This document shows, piece by piece, positions 22,657 through 30,251 of a stretch of 64,000 bases of DNA (positions are counted from its first letter, which is position 1; each line of letters opens with the position of its first letter). The translations under genes and the position numbers were made by a program. The notes under the pieces were generated by a model. That model searched no databases. It worked only from the letters and a program-made list of their open reading frames with translations, and was not told the DNA's origin. The stretch spans positions 744,001-808,000 of the forward strand of contig NC_014831.1 in the NCBI RefSeq assembly GCF_000184705.1, written 5' to 3'. Source of the stretch: Thermaerobacter marianensis DSM 12885. GTDB lineage: Bacteria; Bacillota; Sulfobacillia; Thermaerobacterales; Thermaerobacteraceae.

Positions 22657-23967
22657 GTGCGTCGCACCCTCAACGACCGCCACGACCCCAACGGGGCAGA
22701 GCCCTGGGCGGGATGGTGGCGGGTGGCCGTCCTGGGGACGGGCTACCTGGCGATCCAGGTCGTCTGGACCCTGTACAACGCCTACCTGCCCAACTTCTAC
22801 GGCCGGTACCTGGCCAGCAACTTCCTGATCGGCCTCATCATGATCCTGGACAACATCGCCGCCCTGACGGTCCAGCCCTACTTCGGCGCCCTCAGCGACC
22901 GCGTGGCGACCCGCCTGGGCCGGCGCATGCCCTTTCTGTATCTGGGGGTGCCCATCACGGCGCTGGGGCTGGCCCTGATCCCGCGCGCCCAGGGCCTGCT
23001 GCCGCTGCTGCTGGCCACCTTGCTGATGAACGTGGGCATCAGCATCTACTCCAGCCCCGCCGTGGCCCTGATGCCCGACGTGACGCCCCCCGGCCTGCGC
23101 GCCCGGGCCAACGGGATCATCATGCTGATGGGCGGGCTGGGGGCGCTGCTGGCCATCTTCGTGCTCTCGCCGGCCTTTGACCGGTCGCCCGTGCGGCCCT
23201 TCGACCAGGCCGCCGGGGTGGTGCTGGCGTCCCTGGTGCTGGTGGCGCTGGCGGTGCCCGAGCGGCGCCTGGCCCGATACGCCGGGGTCGAGCCGGAGGA
23301 AGGCGGCCCCCGCGGGGGCACCGGGCCGGGCACGGCGGACGAACCGGCCCAGCGCGGCCGCCTGCTGGTGGCCTTGCGGGCCGTGGTGCGCTCCCCGGAC
23401 CGCCGCGCCTTCTGGCTCCTCTTGGCGGCCCTGGCCTGGGTGGCCGCCGTCAACGGCGCCCAGAACATGTTCACCCGCTACGGCACCGAGGCCTTGGGCC
23501 TCAGCCAGGTCGAGGCCACCTTCATGCTGGGGTACTTTGCCGGCCCCTTCATCCTGCTGTCCATCCCCGCCGGGATCCTCGGCGACCGCATCGGCCGCCT
23601 GCGGGCCGCCCGGGCGGGCAGTGTGGGCATCGTGCTGGCCTTCGCCATCCTCGCCCTCCAGCCGCCCGTGTCGCTGGCCCCGTTCCTCTTTGCCGTGGCC
23701 GGCCTGTGCTGGGCGCTCTTGATGACCAACTCCTACCCGATCCTGGTCAACCTGGCCCCCGCCGGCGCCGTGGGAACGTACACAGGCCTGTGGAACCTGG
23801 CCATCGCCCTGGCCGGCCTGGGCTCGCCGCCCCTCTACGGCGCCGCCGTGGACCTGCTGGGGTGGGCCGCGTTCTTCCCCGTGGGACTGGCGTTCCTGGT
23901 GCTGGGGACGTGGTGCGTCTACCGGGTCGGGCGGGGAGCAGGGGTGGCGGAAGCGGCCGCGGGGTGA
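22657..23967 (+). CDS. MFS transporter (12 transmembrane segments)
   Basis: A 436-residue integral membrane protein with about 12 hydrophobic segments in two halves separated by a cytoplasmic loop rich in Pro/Gly/Glu (about residues 205-235). The inter-helix motif GALSDRVATRLGRRMPFLYL is close to that of the sugar/glycoside (SLC45-like and GPH) transporters, and the second half has GILGDRIGRLRAARAG at the equivalent place. Start: GTG 22657 after AAGGGGAGAGGGGG. It stands alone, divergent from the coat gene. The substrate is unknown; a sugar or glycoside is a guess from the motif. Confidence 0.88.
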   Translation: MRRTLNDRHDPNGAEPWAGWWRVAVLGTGYLAIQVVWTLYNAYLPNFYGRYLASNFLIGLIMILDNIAALTVQPYFGALSDRVATRLGRRMPFLYLGVPITALGLALIPRAQGLLPLLLATLLMNVGISIYSSPAVALMPDVTPPGLRARANGIIMLMGGLGALLAIFVLSPAFDRSPVRPFDQAAGVVLASLVLVALAVPERRLARYAGVEPEEGGPRGGTGPGTADEPAQRGRLLVALRAVVRSPDRRAFWLLLAALAWVAAVNGAQNMFTRYGTEALGLSQVEATFMLGYFAGPFILLSIPAGILGDRIGRLRAARAGSVGIVLAFAILALQPPVSLAPFLFAVAGLCWALLMTNSYPILVNLAPAGAVGTYTGLWNLAIALAGLGSPPLYGAAVDLLGWAAFFPVGLAFLVLGTWCVYRVGRGAGVAEAAAG

Positions 23968-24001
23968 CGGCCGGCATCCCGGCCAGGGGGAAGCTGCCGC
24001 C

Positions 24002-24365
24002 GGCCTGCGTTGTCGGCCGTGCCCGCTCGGTGTGCCGTGGGCCCGCGCCGCCGGCCTTCGCCGCCGGCCGTGCCCGCTCGCTGGGCCGCGGGCCTGCGCT
24101 GATGGCCTGTGCCACCGGCCTGCGCCACGGGCCCTGCCGGCTGGACTGGGCTGCGGGCATGCGCTTGGTGGCCTGTGCCACCGGCCTGCGCCACGGGCCC
24201 TGCCGGCTGGCCTGGGCTGCGGGCATGCGCTGGTGGCCTTTGCCACCGGTCGTCGCCGCCGGCCGTGCCCGCTGGCCTGGGCCGCCGGCCTGCGCTGGTG
24301 GCCTTTGTCGCCGGCCGTCTCTGCCGGTCTTCCCTTCCGGCTTGCGCCGCTGGCATGGGCTGCCC
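24002..24365. repeat. degenerate GC-rich tandem-repeat array
   Basis: Six imperfect head-to-tail units begin near 24002, 24053, 24104, 24170, 24235 and 24300. The first two are about 51 bases apart; the later ones are 65-66 bases because of an extra 14-15 bases. Units share the theme GGCCTKYGCC, then GCCGGCCGTGCCCGCTSG, then GGGCCTGCGCTGGTGG. Both strands are open in several frames, but the products are low-complexity and no ribosome site precedes them, so this is read as non-coding. It fills most of the 516-base gap between the MFS and dehydrogenase genes. Confidence 0.75.
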
Positions 24366-24483
24366 TGGAGCCGGCCGCTCTTGCCGGCGTCGCCCGCGTG
24401 TGCAAGGAATTAATAAGGTTTGGGCCGCACGGCCGTTTCCGAAACCGTCACTCCGTAACTCTTTGACCAGGGAGGACGATTCC

Positions 24484-25851
24484 ATGCCCGAGCGGATTGC
24501 CGTCATCGGCCTGGGGTATGTGGGCCTGCCCACGGCGCTGCTCTTTGCCGGCGCCGGCGTGGACGTGCTGGGCGTCGACATCAACCCCGAGCTGGTGGCG
24601 GCCCTGGAAGCCGGCCAGTGCCCCGTGGAAGAACCCGGCCTGCCCGAACTGCTCAAGGAGGTCCTGGCCTCCGGCCGCTTCCGCGTGACCCAGCGGCTGG
24701 AGAGCCGCGACGTGTACATCATCACCGTGCCCACGCCCCTGGACCGGGAGACGGGCGGCGCCGACCTGTCGGCGGTGCGGAAGGCGGCCGAGGCGGTGGC
24801 CGAGGTGGCCCGGCCCGGGCAGATGGTGATCCTGGAGTCCACGGTGCCGCCGGGGACGCTGAACCGGCTGGTTCGTCCCATCATCGAGAGCCGGGTGCCG
24901 GGGCTCGACTACGTCTTCTCGCCCGAGCGGGTGCTGCCCGGGCGGATCCTCATCGAGCTGCCGGGCAACCCGCGGCTCATCGGGGCCGACTCGCCCCGCG
25001 CCGCCGAGCGCGCCCGCGCCCTGTACGCCACCTTCGTCCGGGGCGAGATCCGCATCACCGACCCCACCACCGCCGAGCTCGTCAAGCTGATGGAGAACAC
25101 GTACCGCGACGTGAACATCGCCCTGGCCAACGAGTTCGCCATGGTTGCCGAGCGGGTGGGCGTGAACGTCTGGGAGGCCATCGAGCTGGCCAACCTGCAC
25201 CCGCGGGTGAACATCCACCGGCCGGGGCCCGGGGTGGGCGGCCACTGCATCGCCGTGGACCCCTGGTTCGTCGTCGAGCGGGCGCCCATGGTCACCGCCC
25301 TGATCCGCCAGGCCCGGACCACCAACGACCGCATGCCCGTGGTGGTGGCGGAGCGGGTCGAGGAACTGACCCTGGGCCGGGGCCTCGGGACCGGGGCCGG
25401 TGCCGGCGCCGGCGCGCTCAAGGTCGGCCTGCTGGGCCTCGCCTACAAGGGCAACTCCGACGACAGCCGGGAATCGCCGGCCTACGTCCTGGCCCGCATC
25501 CTGCGCAGCCGCGGTTTTGACGTGGCGGCCTACGACCCCCTGGTGCGCCGGGGCGCCCTGCCCAACGCCACCCTGGAGGAGACCGCCCGCGGCGCCCACG
25601 TCCTGGTGCTGGTCACCGACCACGACCGGTTCCGGGAGATCGACCCCGTGGCCCTGCGCCAGCTGGTGGCCCGGCCCGTGCTGCTGGACACCCGCAACCA
25701 CCTGGATCACGCCCGCTGGCGGGCGGCGGGATTCGAGGTCCACGTCCTGGGCGACGGCAAAGGCCGGCGGGCCGGGATCTTCGGCGAGGGCGCGGGCCCG
25801 GCGGGCGAGCTGGCCGGGGCGGCGCCCGGGGCGGACCGTACGCGCGGGTGA
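24484..25851 (+). CDS. UDP-N-acetyl-D-mannosamine dehydrogenase-like (nucleotide-sugar dehydrogenase)
   Basis: A 455-residue enzyme of the UDP-glucose/GDP-mannose dehydrogenase family. Seen: the N-terminal NAD site IAVIGLGYVGLPTALLF, the middle-domain segment AELVKLMENTYRDVNIALAN, the catalytic Cys in GVGGHCIAVDPWF near residue 255, and the C-terminal UDP-binding domain with LAYKGNSDDSRESPAY. The VGGHCIAVDPWF context is that of WecC-type enzymes, which oxidise UDP-ManNAc to the uronic acid used in surface polymers. A Gly/Ala insert (GTGAGAGAGALKVG) lies at the domain border and a disordered tail follows residue 425. Start: ATG 24484 with GGGAGGAC upstream. It heads a run of surface-polymer genes and ends 6 bases before a glycosyltransferase. 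Confidence 0.9.
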   Translation: MPERIAVIGLGYVGLPTALLFAGAGVDVLGVDINPELVAALEAGQCPVEEPGLPELLKEVLASGRFRVTQRLESRDVYIITVPTPLDRETGGADLSAVRKAAEAVAEVARPGQMVILESTVPPGTLNRLVRPIIESRVPGLDYVFSPERVLPGRILIELPGNPRLIGADSPRAAERARALYATFVRGEIRITDPTTAELVKLMENTYRDVNIALANEFAMVAERVGVNVWEAIELANLHPRVNIHRPGPGVGGHCIAVDPWFVVERAPMVTALIRQARTTNDRMPVVVAERVEELTLGRGLGTGAGAGAGALKVGLLGLAYKGNSDDSRESPAYVLARILRSRGFDVAAYDPLVRRGALPNATLEETARGAHVLVLVTDHDRFREIDPVALRQLVARPVLLDTRNHLDHARWRAAGFEVHVLGDGKGRRAGIFGEGAGPAGELAGAAPGADRTRG

Positions 25852-25857
25852 CGGTCC

Positions 25858-26970
25858 ATGGCAGCGTCGGACCGCCCGGCGTTGCGGGTGCTGGTTATAA
25901 CAAATATGTATCCCAACCCGGACGAACCGGCCTTCGGCCTCTTTGTCCGCGGCCAGGTGGAGGCCCTGCGGGCCGCGGGGGCGGAGGTGGACGTCCTGGC
26001 CATGCCCCGCCGCGGCCGGGGCTGGCGCGGGCGGCTGGCCTACGCCGGCTGGGCGCTGCGGGGGCTGGTCCGGCTGCCGCGCCGGTACGACGCCGTCCAT
26101 GCCCACTACGCCGTGCCCAGCGGGGTGGTGGGCCTGTGGTTCCGCCGCTGGGCCCGGCGGCCCCTGGTGGTGACGGTCCACGGTTCCGACGTGCTGGTTC
26201 TTCCCGACCGGTTCCCCCGCCTGGAGCCCGTGGTGCGGCGGGTCCTGCAGGGGGCGGACCATGTCATCGCCGTCTCCCGGTTCCTCAGGGACCGGGTGGT
26301 GGAGCGGTTCGGCGTGCCGCCCGGGCGGGTGATGGTGCAGAGCGCCGGCATCGACACCCGGGTCTTTCATCCCCAGGCGCCCGGGGCGGAGGCGGTCCGG
26401 GCCCGGTACGGCGACCAGCCCCTGGTGGTGTACGCCGGCAACCTGATCCCCCGCAAGGGCGTCGATACCCTGGTCCAGGCCTTCGCCCGGGTGCGGGAGC
26501 GGCGCGGCGCCGGGCACCTGCTGCTGGTGGGCCCGGCGGTCGACCCGCCCTACCGCGAGCTCCTGGAGGCCCGGGTCGCCGCCCTGGGGATCCAGGACCA
26601 CGTCACCTTCGCCGGCGCCCAGCCGCCCGAGGCGGTGGCCGCCGCCATGACCGCCGCCGACGTCTTCGTCCTGCCGTCCCTGGAGGAAGGGCTGGGGCTG
26701 GTGGTGCTGGAGGCCCTGGCCTGCGGGACGCCCGTGGTGGCCAGCCGCGCCGGCGGGATCCCCGAGGTGGTGCAGGACGGCGACTACGGCCTGCTGGTGC
26801 CGCCCGGCGACGTCACGGCCCTGGCCGCCGCCATCCGCCGCGTGCTGGACGAACCCCGCTTCCGCCAGCGGGCCCGCCGCTACGGTCCCCAGTTGGCGGC
26901 GCGGCACGACCGGTGGCGCCAGGCGGCGGAACTGGTGGTGCTGTACCGGTCCCTGGGCCAGGGCCGGTAG
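25858..26970 (+). CDS. glycosyltransferase family 4
   Basis: A 370-residue GT-B retaining glycosyltransferase, cytoplasmic or membrane-associated, adding sugars to a lipid-linked or polymer acceptor. Seen: the N-terminal VLVITNMYPNPDEPAFGLFV, the central VVYAGNLIPRKGVDTLVQAF and the donor-site motif EEGLGLVVLEALACGTPVVA with GGIPEVV after it. Start: ATG 25858, six bases after the dehydrogenase stop, so translation is probably coupled; the ribosome site is weak. It carries one copy of the repeated word GGACGAACCGG (25920-25930) in the PDEPAF codons. The sugar and acceptor are not deducible. Confidence 0.92.
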   Translation: MAASDRPALRVLVITNMYPNPDEPAFGLFVRGQVEALRAAGAEVDVLAMPRRGRGWRGRLAYAGWALRGLVRLPRRYDAVHAHYAVPSGVVGLWFRRWARRPLVVTVHGSDVLVLPDRFPRLEPVVRRVLQGADHVIAVSRFLRDRVVERFGVPPGRVMVQSAGIDTRVFHPQAPGAEAVRARYGDQPLVVYAGNLIPRKGVDTLVQAFARVRERRGAGHLLLVGPAVDPPYRELLEARVAALGIQDHVTFAGAQPPEAVAAAMTAADVFVLPSLEEGLGLVVLEALACGTPVVASRAGGIPEVVQDGDYGLLVPPGDVTALAAAIRRVLDEPRFRQRARRYGPQLAARHDRWRQAAELVVLYRSLGQGR

Positions 26971-27001
26971 GGCGCCGCCGGGCGGGAGGGGGACAGCGCC
27001 G

Positions 27002-27841
27002 GTGCGGCCGGCCGGGCAGACGGAGAAAGACCCGAGGGTCTGGGAGGGACGCCCCCTGCGCATCGAGCTTCTGGGCTTGCCCCTGGATGCCCTGACCCTG
27101 GACGAGACGGTGCGGGTCATCGTGGACCGGGTGGAGCGGGGCGAGCCCACCCTGCAGGTGTCCATGAACGCCGCCAAGTACGTCCGGGCGGTGGAAGACC
27201 CCCTGCTGCGCCGGTTCATCCGCCGTGCCACCATCGTCAGCCCCGACGGCGCCGGCCCGTTGTGGGCCGCCCGGCGGTTCGGGCTGCGGGTCCCCGAGCG
27301 GGTGCCCGGGGTCGACCTCATGATGGCCCTGCTGCCCGAGGCCGCCCGCCACGGCTGGCCGGTGTTCCTCCTGGGCGCCCGTCCCGAGGTGGTGGAACGG
27401 GCCGCCGCAGCGGCCATGGACCGGTGGCCGGGCCTGCAGGTGGCCGGCACCCACCATGGCTATTTCGGCCCCGACCAGGAGGCGGCGGTGGTGGAGCGGG
27501 TGCGGGCCAGCGGGGCGCGGCTGCTGTTCGTCGCTATGGGCAGTCCCCGCCAGGAACGGTTCCTGGACCGCTGGTTCGACAAGACGGGCGTGGTCTACGC
27601 CCAGGGTGTGGGCGGCGGCTTCGACGTGCTGGCGGGCACGGCCCGCCGGGCCCCCCGGTGGATCCAGCAGGCCGGCCTGGAGGGCGTGTACCGCATGATG
27701 CTGGAGCCCCGCAAGCGGTGGCGCCGGGTGGTCGTGGACAACGCCCGCTTTGTGGCCCTGGTCCTGCGGGCCGCCCGGACCGCCCGGGCCGCCGGGTCGC
27801 AGGGGCGGCGGCCTGCCGGTGCGCCCCCCGGCCGCGGGTAG
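27002..27841 (+). CDS. WecG/TagA/CpsF-family glycosyltransferase
   Basis: A 279-residue GT26 enzyme. Seen: LDETVRVIVDRVERGEPTLQ, VSMNAAKYVRAVEDP, IVSPDGAGPLWAARRFGL, the substrate motif ERVPGVDLM, VFLLGARPEVVE, and AMGSPRQERFL. In studied members it transfers ManNAc (TagA) or ManNAcA (WecG) to undecaprenyl-PP-GlcNAc, the second step of wall teichoic acid, enterobacterial common antigen and several secondary wall polymers. With the adjacent UDP-ManNAc dehydrogenase, a ManNAc(A)-containing linkage unit is likely. Start: GTG 27002 with GGAGGGGG 8 bases upstream. The last 30 residues are basic, as often seen in the membrane-associating tail. Confidence 0.93.
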   Translation: MRPAGQTEKDPRVWEGRPLRIELLGLPLDALTLDETVRVIVDRVERGEPTLQVSMNAAKYVRAVEDPLLRRFIRRATIVSPDGAGPLWAARRFGLRVPERVPGVDLMMALLPEAARHGWPVFLLGARPEVVERAAAAAMDRWPGLQVAGTHHGYFGPDQEAAVVERVRASGARLLFVAMGSPRQERFLDRWFDKTGVVYAQGVGGGFDVLAGTARRAPRWIQQAGLEGVYRMMLEPRKRWRRVVVDNARFVALVLRAARTARAAGSQGRRPAGAPPGRG

Positions 27842-28277
27842 CGACAGGCGCCCCGGCCCCGGCCGGACGGGACGAGCCGGCCCGGCCGCGAGGTGCCTGC
27901 CCCGGCCGCGGGTAGCGACATCCGCCCCTGCCGTCCCCCGCCCCGTACCGGGATCCCGTGGCCGTCCCGGCCATCCCAATCTACAGCCCCCTTGCGACGG
28001 CTTCCGTGGTCGTTCGCCTCCACGCGCATCCACTCCATGGATTGTCAGGTTCGCCCTGCCCAATTCGCCTCCGCCGCAGGCAGGACATGCCGTCCCGGGG
28101 ACGAACCAACCTGGGCGTGTGACAAATTTGTCAAATTTATGACACCCCTTGTTGACACCCCTGGCCAAGGCGGCCGCACCGCTCGACAACCAGGGGTGAG
28201 GCCGGCTGCCCCGGACCCCAAGGTGCCGGGGCAGCTGCCCGTGGTCCAGGGCGGCATCGCGGAGGTGAGGGGAGAGG
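27842..28277 (+). other. intergenic region upstream of the SLH amidase, with repeats and palindrome
   Basis: Two 21-base direct repeats containing GCCGCGGGTAGCGACA lie at 27826-27846 and 27900-27920; the first includes the stop codon of the preceding gene. An AT-rich island follows with the perfect palindrome TGACAAATTTGTCA at 28120-28133 and then two further TGACAC words. The nearby TTGACA (28152-28157) lacks a good -10. The island stands out in this GC-rich sequence and is probably the control region of the amidase gene. Confidence 0.6.
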
Positions 28278-30233
28278 ATGGGACCGGAGCCAAAGCCACG
28301 GAGACAGGACGAACCGGCGGAAGGGCGCCCGTCCGCCGGGCTGGCCGGAGGGATCTGGCGGCGACCGGCGGGCGGGGAGCCGGCGGGTCCGCAGCGGGCG
28401 CAGGGGACGCCGGCACGACGGCAGCAGTGGCAAGGGCCAGCGGTGTGGTGGTTGCTCCTCGGGCGGTGCTTGCGGCCGGTGCGGCGGTTCCCCCGACGGC
28501 GCCTTCTGGCCGTTCTCACCGTGGTCGCCGCGCTGGTGGCGGGGGCCGGCGCCGGGTTCCAGGCCGCCGAGGCGGCCGGGGTGGTACCGGTGCGGGCCAT
28601 CGTCACCGGCAGCTTGCTCAACGTGCGGTCGGGCCCCGGCACGGGGTTCGCCGTGGTCGACCGCGTGCCTGAGGGCACCGTGGTCGACCTCCGTGCCAAG
28701 CAAGGCGGCTGGTTCCAGGTCAAGACGCCCCGCGGCATCACCGGCTGGGTGGCCGGCGAGTACCTGACCGCCGTGCTGGACGGCGTCCGCATCGTGGTCG
28801 ACCCCGGCCACGGCGGCATCGACGGCGGCGCCTACGCCAACACCCTGGTGGAGCGGGAGGTCAATCTGGCCATCGCCTTGCCCCTGCGGGACATCCTGGT
28901 GGCCCGGGGCGCCCAGGTGCGGATGACCCGCGAGGCGCGGGAGCCCAACCTTCCCCTCTGGAACCGGGACAATCCGTACGATCCCGGGACCCGCACCGGC
29001 ATGGCCAACAGCTGGCCGGCGGACATGCTGATCAGCGTCCACAACAACTCCAGTCGGAACACCAGCACCCGCGGCCTGATGGCCATCTGGGGCAACGCGC
29101 CCCAGTCGCAGGCGCTGGCCCAGGCCATCCACGACCGGGTGCTCTACTGGACGGCCACCCGCCAGGGGTTCGACCACGTCAGCGCGGGCCAGGGCGTCTA
29201 CCGGGACACGGCGATCCGCGGGACCACCCTGGCCATCACCAACCGCTCCCTGGTGCCCGCCACCATCGTGGAGGTGGCCTTCGTCTCCAACCCCCAGGAC
29301 GCGGCCTTGCTGAAGAACCCGGCCTTCCTGCAGGCCGTCGCCAAGGGCATCGCCGATGGGGCGGGGGCTTTCTTGTTGAATCGCCTGCCCGACGGGCCCA
29401 TCCAGCCGGCGCCGGAGGCCCCGCCGGCCGGTGGCGGCGACAACGGCAGCGGCACGACGCCTCCGCCAGGCGACGGGGGGAGCACCCCGCCGGATGGTGG
29501 GACCACGCCCGGTTCGGGTGACGGCAGCAGCCCGCCGCCCGGCGACGGCACGCCGGCTCCCGAAAACGGTGGCGGAACCCCCGGCAACGGCAATCCGGGC
29601 GGCCAGACGCCGGAGGCGCCCGGACCCGGCCAATCGCCGCCGGCCGCACCGGATGAGCCCCAGCAACCGGGTCCGCCCGGGCCCCCCGCGCCGGTGCCGC
29701 CGTTCCCCGACGTCACCGGTACGCTGGCACCCGAGGTCCACCGGGCGCGGCAGCTGGGACTGGTCGACGGCTCCGCCGACGGCCGGTTCTACCCGCAGAG
29801 GGCGGTGACCCGGGCGGAGTTCGCCAAGATGGTGGTGCGAGCGGTGGAGGTGGCCCGCGGCAGCAGCCTGCCGCAACCGGCGCCTGCCTCCTTCCGCGAC
29901 GTCAAGGCGGACATGGCCTTGTACGAGTTCATCGCCAAGGCGGCGGCCCAGGGGTACGTCCTGGGCTACCCGGACCAGACCTTCCGCCCGGACGAACCCA
30001 TCACCCGGGAACAGGCGGCGGCGATCCTGCAGCGGGTGGCGGGACTCCGCAGCGGCAGGGCGACGTTCCCCGACGTGCCGGACGACAACCAGTTCGCTCC
30101 GGCGGTGGCCGCCGTGGCCGAGGCCAAGCTGATGCGGGGCCATACCAACGGGTACTTCGGGTTCGGGGAACCTTTGCAGCGGGCGGAAGCCGCCTCCGTG
30201 GCCGTGCGGCTGCACGACTTCCTGAAGAAGTAG
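28278..30233 (+). CDS. N-acetylmuramoyl-L-alanine amidase with SH3 and three SLH domains
   Basis: A 651-residue exported wall hydrolase. Residues about 1-72 are a Pro/Arg-rich cytoplasmic part, then a hydrophobic segment (about 73-97, LAVLTVVAALVAGAGAG). A bacterial SH3 domain (about 105-165, LNVRSGPGTGFAVVDRVPEG) comes next, then a zinc Amidase_3 domain (about 172-370) with ligands in VDPGHGGIDGG, VEREVNLA and SVHNNSS and the catalytic Glu in IVEVAFVSN. A Pro/Gly linker (about 375-470) leads to three SLH repeats (ADGRFYPQRAVTRAEFAKM; PDQTFRPDEPITREQAAAI; NGYFGFGEPLQRAEAASVA). SLH repeats bind pyruvylated secondary wall polymer; csaB, which makes that pyruvylation, is the next gene 18 bases on. 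Start: ATG 28278 with GGAGGTGAGGGGA upstream. Confidence 0.93.
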   Translation: MGPEPKPRRQDEPAEGRPSAGLAGGIWRRPAGGEPAGPQRAQGTPARRQQWQGPAVWWLLLGRCLRPVRRFPRRRLLAVLTVVAALVAGAGAGFQAAEAAGVVPVRAIVTGSLLNVRSGPGTGFAVVDRVPEGTVVDLRAKQGGWFQVKTPRGITGWVAGEYLTAVLDGVRIVVDPGHGGIDGGAYANTLVEREVNLAIALPLRDILVARGAQVRMTREAREPNLPLWNRDNPYDPGTRTGMANSWPADMLISVHNNSSRNTSTRGLMAIWGNAPQSQALAQAIHDRVLYWTATRQGFDHVSAGQGVYRDTAIRGTTLAITNRSLVPATIVEVAFVSNPQDAALLKNPAFLQAVAKGIADGAGAFLLNRLPDGPIQPAPEAPPAGGGDNGSGTTPPPGDGGSTPPDGGTTPGSGDGSSPPPGDGTPAPENGGGTPGNGNPGGQTPEAPGPGQSPPAAPDEPQQPGPPGPPAPVPPFPDVTGTLAPEVHRARQLGLVDGSADGRFYPQRAVTRAEFAKMVVRAVEVARGSSLPQPAPASFRDVKADMALYEFIAKAAAQGYVLGYPDQTFRPDEPITREQAAAILQRVAGLRSGRATFPDVPDDNQFAPAVAAVAEAKLMRGHTNGYFGFGEPLQRAEAASVAVRLHDFLKK

Positions 30234-30251
30234 GGCGGCGGGGGGAGGACC

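Noticed and set aside
24002-24365. CRISPR array
   Set aside because: Units are contiguous and degenerate, with no constant repeat plus unique spacer pattern, and no cas genes are present.
22303-24405. Long minus-strand reading frame continuing upstream of the coat-protein gene
   Set aside because: It is antisense to a well-supported MFS transporter, low in complexity, and a good GTG start with ribosome site occurs at 22302.
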